Source: VFZS01 sp964353255
Lineage (GTDB): Bacteria; Acidobacteriota; Terriglobia; Bryobacterales; Bryobacteraceae
DNA length: 25,898 bases
Assembly: GCA_964353255.1 (NCBI GenBank)
Contig: CAYGVJ010000073.1
Span: 1 to 25,898, forward strand
Direction of reading: 5' to 3'
This document shows, piece by piece, positions 7,529 through 14,970 of this stretch. Numbering within the stretch: the first letter of the stretch is position 1; each line of letters starts with the position of its first letter. A program made the translations under genes and the position numbers. Below the pieces are notes generated by a model. That model searched no databases. It saw only the letters and a program-made list of their open reading frames with translations, and was not told the origin of the DNA.

Positions 7529-8907
7529 GCAGGAAAACTACGATCGTTCTTTTCCCCCTGGCGGCCCTGCTGGCCCTCACCGCGCAGCAGAGCGACGTGA
7601 TCATCAAGCTCACCAAGGGCGAGCGCGCCGTCATCGCCCTCTCCGATCTGCGGGGCGCCGGCGATGCCCAGCGCTTCATGGACGCCTTCAACCAGACGCT
7701 GTGGAACGACCTGGAAGCTTCCGGCCTGTTCAGGATGGCGCCCAAGAGCCTCTACCCGCTGGAAGTGCCGCAGCGGCCGGAGGACTTCCGCCCCCCGCTG
7801 CCCTCGCCGCCCTCGCGCGCCGGGGTGCCCCAGCCGCCTCGCCGGCAGGGCCCCTGGCTGTCGGATTGGTCCGGCCCCCCGGTCAATGCCAACTACCTGG
7901 CCTTCGGATACACCGCCGTCCAGGCCGACCAGTTCGTGCTGCGGGGCTGGCTCTACAACGTCGTTCAGAACGATCTGGCCAACGCCCAGGTCTTCGGCAA
8001 GCTGTATTTGGGGCCGCTGAGCGAGGAAGGCGCGCGCAAGACAGCCCAGGAGTTCGCCGCCGACATCCTGAAGCAGTTCGGCGGCGCCAGCCTGGCCGGC
8101 ACCAAGATCTACTTCGTTTCCAACCGCGCCGGCCGGGGCGTCAAAGAGATCTGGGGCATGGACCACGACGGCAGCAACCAGAAACCGCTCACCTCCTACA
8201 GCTCGGTGTGCACCACTCCGGCCGTTTCCCCGGACGGGACCATGCTCGCCTTCACCAGCTACGCCGCCGGCAACCCGGCGATCTTCCTGCACTCGCTGGA
8301 AACGGGGCGGCGGCTGCGGTTCTACGGGCCGGTTTCCTCGATGACGGCTACGCCGGAGTTCACCCCGGACGGCAAGCAGATTCTGTTCTCCTATTCCATC
8401 GGCGGCTGGCCCCAGATCGCTATCGCCAACGTGGACGGCAGCGAGTTGCGCCGCATCTCCTACGTCCGGGCCATCGAGGTGGAACCCAAGGTGAATCCCA
8501 AGACCGGCGCCGAGATCGTCTTCGTTTCGGGGCGCGCCGGGGCGCAGCAGATCTTCCGCATGAACCTGGACGGCACGGACGTGCGCCAGTTCACTCCAAG
8601 CGAGGGCCAGGCCTCCAACCCGGCCTGGCACCCGGACGGCCAGCACATCGCCTTCGCCTGGACGCGGGGCTACGCGCCGGGCCATTTCAATATCTTCGTC
8701 ATGGATGCGGCCACCCGCTCTTATGTGCAGTTGACCCATGGCGCCGGGCGCAACGAGAATCCGAGCTGGGCGCCGGACGGCCGCCACCTGGCTTTTTCTT
8801 CCAACCGAAACGGAGGCCAGCAGATCTTCACCATGCTGGCCGACGGGACGCAGGTCCGCCAGCTCACCACGCAGGGGCAAAACACCATGCCGGTGTGGGG
8901 CAAATAG
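7525..8907 (+). CDS. tolB: TolB, periplasmic beta-propeller of Tol-Pal
   Basis: A 460-residue protein. A signal peptide (MSRKTTIVLFPLAALLALTA) is followed by the TolB N-terminal domain (about 22-190: VIIKLTKGERAVIALSDLRG and FGKLYLGPLSEEGARKTAQE). The domain contains a proline-rich insertion near 80-120. Next comes a six-bladed propeller of WD40-like PD40 repeats (about 195-460). These repeats include PAVSPDGTMLAFTSY, PEFTPDGKQILFSYS, PAWHPDGQHIAFAW and PSWAPDGRHLAFSSNRNG. TolB docks on Pal in the periplasm. Translation is probably coupled to the gene before it, since the ATG overlaps that gene's TGA. The length is slightly above the usual 430, explained by the proline-rich insertion. Confidence 0.95.
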   Translation: MSRKTTIVLFPLAALLALTAQQSDVIIKLTKGERAVIALSDLRGAGDAQRFMDAFNQTLWNDLEASGLFRMAPKSLYPLEVPQRPEDFRPPLPSPPSRAGVPQPPRRQGPWLSDWSGPPVNANYLAFGYTAVQADQFVLRGWLYNVVQNDLANAQVFGKLYLGPLSEEGARKTAQEFAADILKQFGGASLAGTKIYFVSNRAGRGVKEIWGMDHDGSNQKPLTSYSSVCTTPAVSPDGTMLAFTSYAAGNPAIFLHSLETGRRLRFYGPVSSMTATPEFTPDGKQILFSYSIGGWPQIAIANVDGSELRRISYVRAIEVEPKVNPKTGAEIVFVSGRAGAQQIFRMNLDGTDVRQFTPSEGQASNPAWHPDGQHIAFAWTRGYAPGHFNIFVMDAATRSYVQLTHGAGRNENPSWAPDGRHLAFSSNRNGGQQIFTMLADGTQVRQLTTQGQNTMPVWGK

Positions 8908-8954
8908 AGGTAGAGTTAGGATAGAATCAGAAACCTGAGGAGGCCAACGACAGG

Positions 8955-9728
8955 ATGAGCAAGCGAAACATCAGTGCTGCATTGCTAGCGGTTTCTCTGT
9001 TCTTCGTGGCGGCAGGCTGCCAGAAGAAGGCCCCGCCGCCGCCACCACCGCCGCCACCCAAACCGGAGGTCAAGGAAGTTCCGCCGCCGCCCAAGGCGCC
9101 AGGCGTCTCCTTCTCCGCCGAGCCGAGCACCATCGAGCGCGGTCGGTCCGCGACGCTGCGCTGGGACGTCAGCGACGCCACCGAAGTCGCCGTCGCCCCC
9201 GGCGTCGGCGCCGTGGCTGCGAGGGGCACCCGGCAGGTCTACCCCAGCGATACCACCACCTACACGCTGACCGCCAAGGGACCGGGGGGCACCCGCTCCG
9301 AGAGCGCCACCGTGCGGGTGACCGTGCCGCCGCCGCCGCCTCCGCCGCCGCCGCCGCCCAAGCGTTCCCTAGGCGAGATGCTGGCCAGCGACGTCCCGGA
9401 CGCCTACTTCGAGTTCGACAAGAGCGACATCCGCGAAGACGCGCGCGCCACCCTCGCCCGGAACTCGGATGCCTTGAAGAGGATCTTCCAGGAGCTGCCT
9501 AGCGCCACGGTAGTCATCGAAGGGCACTGCGACGAGCGCGGCTCAGCCGAGTACAATCTCGGGCTGGGCGACCGGCGCGCCACCGCGGCCAGAGAGTTTC
9601 TGGTACAGCTTGGGGTTCCGGCCGACCGGCTGACCAACAAGAGTTGGGGGAAAGAGCGGCCCCAGTGCACCGAGTCCACCGAGGACTGCTGGCAAAAGAA
9701 CCGCCGGGTGCACTTCGTGGCCCAGTAG
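8955..9728 (+). CDS. pal: Pal, peptidoglycan-associated lipoprotein with extra Ig-like domain
   Basis: A 257-residue lipoprotein. The signal peptide ends in the lipobox VAAGC, so Cys22 should be lipidated. Two polyproline runs (about 27-35 and 125-136) bracket a beta-rich domain (about 49-123, SFSAEPSTIERGRSATLRWD to YTLTAKGPGG). That domain resembles Ig-like/CARDB modules. The OmpA-like peptidoglycan-binding domain follows (about 148-257), with YFEFDKSDI, VVIEGHCDERGSAEYNLGLG and NRRVHFV. Enterobacterial Pal is about 170 residues and lacks the middle domain, so this version is enlarged. It anchors the outer membrane to peptidoglycan and binds TolB. A strong GAGGAGG site precedes the ATG. The gap to tolB is 47 bp. 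Confidence 0.95.
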   Translation: MSKRNISAALLAVSLFFVAAGCQKKAPPPPPPPPPKPEVKEVPPPPKAPGVSFSAEPSTIERGRSATLRWDVSDATEVAVAPGVGAVAARGTRQVYPSDTTTYTLTAKGPGGTRSESATVRVTVPPPPPPPPPPPKRSLGEMLASDVPDAYFEFDKSDIREDARATLARNSDALKRIFQELPSATVVIEGHCDERGSAEYNLGLGDRRATAAREFLVQLGVPADRLTNKSWGKERPQCTESTEDCWQKNRRVHFVAQ

Positions 9729-9814
9729 AACAGGAAACGGCAGGGCCGGAGAGGCGGTGCGGCCAGCGCAGTCGTGCCGTAGCTTCGGCCCGCGGTCCCT
9801 TCCAGGAGAGTGAG

Positions 9815-10702
9815 ATGAAACACTTGCGGCCGCTTATCTGGCTGTTGGCGCTGTCTCCGTTGCTCTGTCTGGCACAGAGAAAGGAGTACGTGGAGTTGCA
9901 GCGCGAGGTGATGCAGCTCCAGGAGCAGGTCCGGACCCTCCAGCGCGCGGTGGACGAAAAGATGGCCGAGCTGAAGGTGCTGGTGCAACAGGCGCTGGAC
10001 AATGCGGCCAAGGCCAACACCGCCGTGGCGGTTATGGACGCCGGGATGCGGGACCGCCTCAAGGAGCAGGCCGCCAGCCTGGTGGGTCCCGTGGCCGCCA
10101 TCGGCGCCAAGGTGGACCAGATGGCCTCCGAGTTTCAGGGCCTGAAGACGGCCATCGAGGACATGAATGGGCGGCTGGGCAAAGTCGAACGCCAGATGGT
10201 AGACCTGGGCAACACGGTGAAAGTTCTTCAGGCGCCGCCGCCCGCGCCAGCCGGACCGCCGAGCCCGCCCGCAGGCGTCTCGGCCGAGTCCCTCTACGCC
10301 AGCGCCATGGGGGACAAAGACAAAGGCAATTACGATCTGGCCATGCAGGGGTTCACCGACTACCTGAAGTACTTCGGCGAGACAGCCACGGCGCCCAACG
10401 CCCAGTTCTACATCGGCGAGATTGACTACCGGCGCGGCGACCTGGACGCCGCACTCCGGGCCTTCGACCTCGTGTTGGAGAAGTACCCGGAGAACAACAA
10501 GACGCTGGACGCCATGTTCATGAAGGGCCTGACCCTGGTGAAGATGGGCCAGCGCAACCGGGGCGCCGAGGAGTTCTGGGCGCTGATTGACCGCTCGCCT
10601 ACCTCGGAGCTGGCCGCCAAGGCGCGCGCGCAGTTGAAGTCGCTGGGGCTGTCGCCTCTCCCGGCGGGCAAGCGCACTACCAAGAAGAAGACGACCAAGT
10701 AG
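9815..10702 (+). CDS. cpoB: CpoB/YbgF-like Tol-Pal accessory protein
   Basis: A 295-residue protein. The N-terminus is a signal peptide (KHLRPLIWLLALSPLLCLAQ), then a long coiled coil (about 22-150, e.g. YVELQREVMQLQEQVRTLQR). A proline hinge follows, then three TPR-like repeats (about 160-280: AESLYASAMGDKDKGNYDLA, NAQFYIGEIDYRRGDLDAAL, KTLDAMFMKGLTLVKMGQRN). This coiled coil plus TPR order is that of CpoB, which in E. coli links Tol-Pal to peptidoglycan synthesis during division. The tail (GKRTTKKKTTK) is lysine-rich. The ATG at 9815 is chosen for the AGGAGAG site just upstream and the signal peptide; the frame is open further upstream without coding character. It is the last gene of the tol operon. 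Confidence 0.9.
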   Translation: MKHLRPLIWLLALSPLLCLAQRKEYVELQREVMQLQEQVRTLQRAVDEKMAELKVLVQQALDNAAKANTAVAVMDAGMRDRLKEQAASLVGPVAAIGAKVDQMASEFQGLKTAIEDMNGRLGKVERQMVDLGNTVKVLQAPPPAPAGPPSPPAGVSAESLYASAMGDKDKGNYDLAMQGFTDYLKYFGETATAPNAQFYIGEIDYRRGDLDAALRAFDLVLEKYPENNKTLDAMFMKGLTLVKMGQRNRGAEEFWALIDRSPTSELAAKARAQLKSLGLSPLPAGKRTTKKKTTK

Positions 10703-10707
10703 GGGGG

Positions 10708-10828
10708 TAATGCCTCAGTCTCGGGTGGGATAAGCCTTCAGCTTGTCCAGGCACCTTGTGCGGCGACAAGCTAAAGCATGTCCCACTTGCAGATCGGTCT
10801 GATGAGCCCCCCCGAGACTGAGGCATTA
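10708..10828. mobile_element. MITE-like element, 121 bp, between cpoB and deoC
   Basis: It is bounded by 22-bp inverted repeats with one mismatch: TAATGCCTCAGTCTCGGGTG + GG at 10708-10729 and its complement at 10807-10828. A second, imperfect palindrome is nested inside (AGCTTGTC at 10740-10747 against GACAAGCT at 10765-10772). It has no coding capacity. The element begins 5 bp after the cpoB stop and ends 13 bp before deoC. Its transcript would fold into a long hairpin that could end or attenuate tol-operon transcription. Confidence 0.82.
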
Positions 10829-10841
10829 CAGGAGAGGTTTT

Positions 10842-11552
10842 ATGGAACTGGCTCCCCCGAACACCTATCTGGATCTCGCCAAGATGATCGACCATTCGCT
10901 GCTGCGGCCCGAGCTGACCCAGGACCAGGTCTTCGAGGGCTGCCGCATCGCCCGCCAGTACGACGTGGCCAGCGTGACGGTGCGTCCTTCGGATGTGGAT
11001 CTGGCCGTGGCCTGGATGAGCGGCAGCGGGGCGCCGGTGGGCAGCGTGGCCGGGTTCCCGCACGGCTCCCAGACCACCTCGGTCAAGCTCTACGAGGCGC
11101 GCGACCTGCTGCGGCGCGGGGCCCGGGAGATCGACATGGTGCTGAACATCGGCAAGCTGATCTCCCGCCAGTTCCAGTACGTCGAGACCGAGATACAACA
11201 AATGGCGGCGGCCTGTCACGAGGGGGGCGCCATCCTCAAGGTGATCTTCGAGAACGCCTATCTGACCGACGAGCTCAAGATTGTCGCCTGCAAGATCTCC
11301 ACCCGCGCCCGCGCCGATTTTGTCAAGACCTCCACCGGTTTTGCGCCCTCCGGCTACACGCTGGAGGACTTGCGCCTGATGCGCGCTCACGCCGGGCCCG
11401 AGGTACAGGTGAAGGCGGCCGGCGGAGTGCGCACGCTGGAGAAGGCGCTGGAGGTCCGGCAGGCCGGCTGCTCGCGTTTCGGCGCCACCGCCACGGTGGC
11501 CATCCTGGAGGAGTGGAAGGCGCGGCTGGAGAGGGCCGCCAGCGCCTCCTAG
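10842..11552 (+). CDS. deoC: Deoxyribose-phosphate aldolase
   Basis: A 236-residue class I aldolase of the DeoC family, which splits 2-deoxyribose-5-phosphate into glyceraldehyde-3-phosphate and acetaldehyde in deoxynucleoside breakdown. The Schiff-base lysine is Lys162 in DFVKTSTGF. Its partners are Asp98 in REIDMVLNIG and Lys191 in VQVKAAGGVRT. The opening MIDHSLLRPELTQDQV and VGSVAGFPHG are also diagnostic. The length is close to that of bacterial DeoC, and a good AGGAGAGG site lies just before the ATG. It is cytoplasmic and has no other nucleoside-catabolism gene beside it. The MITE-like element upstream separates it from the tol operon, so it probably has its own promoter or depends on read-through. 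Confidence 0.95.
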   Translation: MELAPPNTYLDLAKMIDHSLLRPELTQDQVFEGCRIARQYDVASVTVRPSDVDLAVAWMSGSGAPVGSVAGFPHGSQTTSVKLYEARDLLRRGAREIDMVLNIGKLISRQFQYVETEIQQMAAACHEGGAILKVIFENAYLTDELKIVACKISTRARADFVKTSTGFAPSGYTLEDLRLMRAHAGPEVQVKAAGGVRTLEKALEVRQAGCSRFGATATVAILEEWKARLERAASAS

Positions 11553-11589
11553 GGTTTTTTCCCGCTGTGCTATTCTGAACAGGCTTGAC

Positions 11590-13095
11590 ATGCCGCGGCT
11601 CGACCTGCTTCCCCGCATCTTGATTGCGCTGGGTTTTTCCGATCCCGAAACGTTGCTCGAGCAGGCGCGCCGCGAAGCCGACTTGGGCGAGACTTTTTTC
11701 GAATTCCGGCTGGACTATCTGGAGCACCCGGAGCAGGGCGTCAAGCTCATCCGGAGTTTCTTGCAGCGTTGTCCCGAGTGCACCGTCCTGGCCACCTGCC
11801 GGCGCCGCCAGAACCGCGGCCGGTTCACCGGCGGCCTCGAAGAGCAGTTCCGTATTCTGGAAGCGGCCGTGAAGGCCGGCGCTGCGGCGGTGGACGTGGA
11901 GATCGAGAGCGCCGAGGCGGCCACGGCCCGGCTGGAGGCCTTGCGCCAGCGCGCCCGGCTGATCCTCTCCTACCACAACTTCGAGACCACGCCGGCCCTG
12001 GAGCCGGTGCTGCGGCGGATGGCGCGGATACCGGCGGACGGCTACAAGCTGGTCACCACACCGCGGAAGCCCTCTGACAACTACCGCTTGCTGGCGCTGG
12101 CCCGGGCGCATCCGCGCACTCCGCTCATCACGCTGGCCATGGGGGAGATGGGTTTCCCGTCCCGCGTGCTCTCGGTGGCCTTCGGCGGGCTGTTCACGTA
12201 TGCTGCCCCGAGCTCTGCCCCGGGGACCGCCCCGGGCCAGGTCTGCGCCCGGCGTCTACGGCAGCTCTATCGCGCCGCGAAGCTATCCAAGACGGCACGG
12301 ATCTACGGCGTTATCGCGCACCCGGTCGAGCACTCGATCTCTCCGGCGGTCCATAATCGCGCTTTCCAGTCGCGCCGCATCAGCGCCGTGTACCTTCCTT
12401 TCCTGGTGCCGCCGACGCAGCTTCGGGACTTCATCGGCCTGGCGGAAAAGCTGCCCGTGGCCGGCTTCAGCGTCACCATTCCCCACAAGCAGAACGTCCG
12501 CCGGCACATGGACGCCCTGGAGCCGCTGGCGCGCCGCATCGGCGCGGTCAACACGGTCTGGCGCAAGGCCGGCCGCTGGCGCGGCGCCAACACCGACGTG
12601 GACGGCATCCGCATCCCGCTGGAGCGCCGCCTGCGCCTGGCCGGGTCCACCATCCTGCTGGTGGGCAACGGCGGGGCGGCGCGCAGCGCGGCTTTTGCCC
12701 TCACTGACGCGGGCGCCAAGGTGTCTATAGTGGGGCGTCGCCCCGACCGCGTGTCCGTTCTGGCCAAGGCTTGCGGCGCCGAACTTCTGCTCCGCGAGAG
12801 CCTCGCCTCGCGCCACTTCGACGCCCTGGTCCACGCGACTCCGCTCGGGATGTTCCCGCGCGTCGAGGAATGTTTTTTCCCCGACCGCATCCCGGCCGAC
12901 GTGGTCTTTGACATGGTCTACAACCCGCTGGAGACCGTGCTCCTGCGGCGCGCCCGCCAGGAGGGCAAGACCGTCATCACGGGTCTGGAGATGTTCATCG
13001 AGCAGGCTGCCCGCCAGTTCGAGATCTGGACCGGGGAAAGCGCCCCGCGCGCCGCCATGGAAAAGGCCGCCCAAGAGGCCCTGGCCGGGAACTGA
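11590..13095 (+). CDS. Fused 3-dehydroquinate dehydratase (type I) and shikimate dehydrogenase
   Basis: A 501-residue fusion of two consecutive shikimate-pathway enzymes. Residues 1-220 are a type I dehydroquinase (AroD): His129 in LSYHNFE and Schiff-base Lys153 in GYKLVTTP. Residues 235-501 are shikimate dehydrogenase (AroE). The shikimate-binding site is VIAHPVEHSISPAVHN, with catalytic Lys300 in SVTIPHKQ and Asp336 in ANTDVDGI. The NADP-binding loop is GNGGAARS, and GLEMFIEQAARQFEIW closes the domain. Together they convert 3-dehydroquinate to shikimate via 3-dehydroshikimate. AroDE fusions are known from plants and some bacteria. The start ATG follows the deoC stop by 37 bp, with a possible -10 (TATTCT near 11571). 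Both active sites are complete. Confidence 0.94.
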   Translation: MPRLDLLPRILIALGFSDPETLLEQARREADLGETFFEFRLDYLEHPEQGVKLIRSFLQRCPECTVLATCRRRQNRGRFTGGLEEQFRILEAAVKAGAAAVDVEIESAEAATARLEALRQRARLILSYHNFETTPALEPVLRRMARIPADGYKLVTTPRKPSDNYRLLALARAHPRTPLITLAMGEMGFPSRVLSVAFGGLFTYAAPSSAPGTAPGQVCARRLRQLYRAAKLSKTARIYGVIAHPVEHSISPAVHNRAFQSRRISAVYLPFLVPPTQLRDFIGLAEKLPVAGFSVTIPHKQNVRRHMDALEPLARRIGAVNTVWRKAGRWRGANTDVDGIRIPLERRLRLAGSTILLVGNGGAARSAAFALTDAGAKVSIVGRRPDRVSVLAKACGAELLLRESLASRHFDALVHATPLGMFPRVEECFFPDRIPADVVFDMVYNPLETVLLRRARQEGKTVITGLEMFIEQAARQFEIWTGESAPRAAMEKAAQEALAGN

Positions 13096-13097
13096 GG

Positions 13098-13182
13098 TTT
13101 CGCGCAAAGAACGCCAAGGTCCCGCCAAGGACGCAAAGAAATACTGTTCGTGAAGTCCTAACTTGGCGAGCTTTGCGCGAAC
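13098..13182. repeat. Imperfect inverted repeat of the CGCAAAG-CGCCAAG type
   Basis: TTTCGCGCAAAGAACGCCAA + G near 13098-13118 pairs with CTTGGCGAGCTTTGCGCGAA + C near 13162-13182 (18 of 21 bases). A further CGCCAAGGACGCAAAG copy lies between. Such units are common between genes in this kind of genome. It fills the gap between aroDE and the next small ORF. Confidence 0.7.
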
Positions 13183-13188
13183 TATAAT
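13183..13188 (+). promoter_or_regulatory. -10 element placed for leaderless transcription
   Basis: A perfect TATAAT lies 6 bases before the ATG at 13195. That is the spacing expected if transcription starts on the A of the start codon. No Shine-Dalgarno sequence is visible for this start. The -35 region is weak (TTGGCG at 13163, only 14 bp away). Confidence 0.5.
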
Positions 13189-13194
13189 ATGCCA

Positions 13195-13392
13195 ATGAAG
13201 CTCACACGCAGGGAGTTGGCCGCGGCGGTGGCTGGAGCGGCGCCGTTGGCGGCACAGGCTCCACCGGCCACGCCGGAGACACCCGCCGAGGAACTCAAGG
13301 CCGCCGCGGAGAGGCTGCGCCGCACGGAGGAAGCCATCTCCAAGTTCGCCCTACCGATGGCCACTGAGCCGGCCTTCTGCTTCAAGGTGTAG
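13195..13392 (+). CDS. Small Tat-signal-like protein preceding the amidase
   Basis: A 65-residue protein. MKLTRRELAAAVAGAAPLAA carries the twin-arginine pattern (T-R-R-x-L before a hydrophobic run). The rest is a helix-rich stretch (EELKAAAERLRRTEEAISKF) and the tail LPMATEPAFCFKV. It ends 3 bp before the amidase start, so the two are surely co-expressed. I do not recognise a named family. By position and size it might be a small partner of the amidase, in the way GatC serves GatA, or a detached export signal; both are inference. The start at 13195 is preferred over 13189 because a -10 TATAAT ends 6 bp upstream, which would make the message leaderless. Confidence 0.7.
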   Translation: MKLTRRELAAAVAGAAPLAAQAPPATPETPAEELKAAAERLRRTEEAISKFALPMATEPAFCFKV

Positions 13393-13395
13393 ACT

Positions 13396-14826
13396 ATGCC
13401 CGAGTTCGGCGCGGAAACTTTTTTTGCCACGATCGGCGAGCTGAACGCCAAGCTCAAGGCCCGCCAGTTCTCGGCGGCCGAGCTGGCGCGCGCGTTTTTG
13501 GAGCGGCTGGAGAAGCTCGGTCCGCGGTACAACGCCCTGGCCCTGCTGTTGCGCGACTCCGCCATCCGGCAGGCCAAGAAGGCTGACGAGGAGATAAAGC
13601 GCGGGCGCCTGCGCGGCCCGCTCCAGGGCATTCCCTTCGGCGCCAAGGACCTGCTCAGCGTGGGCGGCCAGCCCACCACCTGGGGCGCGCGCCCTTACGC
13701 CACGCAGGTGTTCGACTACGACGCCACGGCGCTGGCCAAGCTCTCCAAGGTCGGCGCGGTGCTGGTCGGCAAGCTGGCCATGGTGGAACTGGCCGGCGGC
13801 GGAGGCTACCGCTATGCCGCGGCCTCGATGTTCGGCCCCGGGCTGAATCCCTGGGACACCACGCGCTGGTCGGGCGGCTCCTCGAGTGGCTCCGGCAGCG
13901 CGGTGGCCGCCGGGCTGGTGCCTTTCGCTCTGGGGTCGGAGACCTGGGGCTCGATCCTGACGCCCGCCTCCTACTGCGGCGTCACCGGCCTGCGTCCGAC
14001 CTATGGCCTGGTAAGCCGCTACGGCGCCATGGCCCTCTCCTGGACCATGGACAAAATCGGCCCCATGTGCCGTTCCGCCGAGGACTGCGGCCTGGTGCTG
14101 CGGGTCATCGCGGGAGGCGATTCCGCCGACCCCGGTTCGGCCGGCAAGAGCTTCTACTACGGCCCTCAGTACGCGCGCCCGCTCAAGGAGGTGCGCGTGG
14201 GCTTCGCGCCGGTCGATTTCGAAGAATGGGCCGACCCTGCTGCACGGCCTGACTTTCGGAAAGCGCTCGAAGTCATTCGCGGCCTGGGCGTGCAGATGAA
14301 AGAGGCTCTGTTGCCGGAGCTGCCCTACGGCGCGGTCGCCGGGCTGATCATCGACACCGAGGGCGCCGCGATCTTCGAGCCGCTGATCAGCAGCGGCCGG
14401 GTGGATGAGCTGGCCGATCGGAAGCAGATCGCCGGGCTGAAAGCGGCCCTGGAGGCGCCCGCCAAGGACTACCTGAAGGCCATGCGCATCCGGCGGCTCA
14501 TCCAACAGGAGTTGCGGAAGCTCTTCGTGGATTTCGACGTGCTGGTTGCGCCGGCCACGCGCGGCCCGGCCTCCAAGATCACTGAACCTCTGGACCGCCG
14601 CTGGACGGACCGGCCAAAACCGAAATCACGCGGCCTGAGCGAGCTGGGCGCCGCCGGTAACCTGTGCGGGCTGCCGGCGCTATGCCTGCCCTGCGGATTG
14701 GCCGACGGTCTACCCATCGCGCTCCAGCTCGTGGGCCGCCCGTTCACCGAGAACACGCTGCTGGAGGTGGGCCGTGTCTTCCAGCAGCGCACCGACTGGC
14801 ATCGGAAGAGGCCGGTGGGGGTGTAG
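13396..14826 (+). CDS. Amidase signature family hydrolase
   Basis: A 476-residue amidase-signature enzyme. The Ser-cisSer-Lys triad can be placed: Lys84 in PFGAKDLL, the cis-serine in RWSGGSSSGSGSAVAAG (about 158-172) and the nucleophile Ser186 in GSETWGSILTPASYCG. Members hydrolyse amide bonds in amino-acid amides, acylamides or Gln-tRNA analogues. The usual GSDTGGSIR box is here GSETWGSIL, so it is not a canonical GatA, and the substrate is unknown. LGAAGNLCGLPALCLPCG and LQLVGRPFTENTLL are the usual C-terminal blocks. It has no signal peptide of its own, but follows a small Tat-like ORF by 3 bp. Transcription runs toward the tRNA-Sec gene on the other strand. Confidence 0.92.
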   Translation: MPEFGAETFFATIGELNAKLKARQFSAAELARAFLERLEKLGPRYNALALLLRDSAIRQAKKADEEIKRGRLRGPLQGIPFGAKDLLSVGGQPTTWGARPYATQVFDYDATALAKLSKVGAVLVGKLAMVELAGGGGYRYAAASMFGPGLNPWDTTRWSGGSSSGSGSAVAAGLVPFALGSETWGSILTPASYCGVTGLRPTYGLVSRYGAMALSWTMDKIGPMCRSAEDCGLVLRVIAGGDSADPGSAGKSFYYGPQYARPLKEVRVGFAPVDFEEWADPAARPDFRKALEVIRGLGVQMKEALLPELPYGAVAGLIIDTEGAAIFEPLISSGRVDELADRKQIAGLKAALEAPAKDYLKAMRIRRLIQQELRKLFVDFDVLVAPATRGPASKITEPLDRRWTDRPKPKSRGLSELGAAGNLCGLPALCLPCGLADGLPIALQLVGRPFTENTLLEVGRVFQQRTDWHRKRPVGV

Positions 14827-14837
14827 CCCGTGCGCGC

Positions 14838-14934
14838 TGGCGGAAGCTAGTGGGAGTCGAACCCACCTGCAACCCGTGACGGGCCGCACGCCGGATTTGA
14901 AGCCCGGGCCCAGCACCGGCCAAGACTAGCTTCC
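14838..14934 (-). tRNA. selC: tRNA-Sec (anticodon UCA)
   Basis: Read on the minus strand, the 97 nt begin GGAAGCTAGTCTTGGCCGGT and end TAGCTTCCGCCA, with the discriminator G and CCA encoded. An 8-bp acceptor stem (GGAAGCTA/TAGCTTCC), a 6-bp D stem and a 9-bp long variable arm with a TCA loop can all be drawn. The T arm is GTGGG-TTCGACT-CCCAC, and the anticodon loop is CTTCAAA on a 5-bp stem (UCA at 14898-14900). The 8+5 acceptor/T stack and long variable arm are specific to bacterial selenocysteine tRNA. The organism should therefore also carry selA, selB and selD, which are not in this window. Confidence 0.96.
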
Positions 14935-14970
14935 AGACTGATTCTAACATCCGGGCGAAGAACGCCCCGC

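Noticed and set aside
7477..8924. Two long ORFs (467 and 407 codons) overlapping tolB
   Set aside because: Shadow frames of a GC-rich gene; the tolB frame has the signal peptide and propeller repeats.
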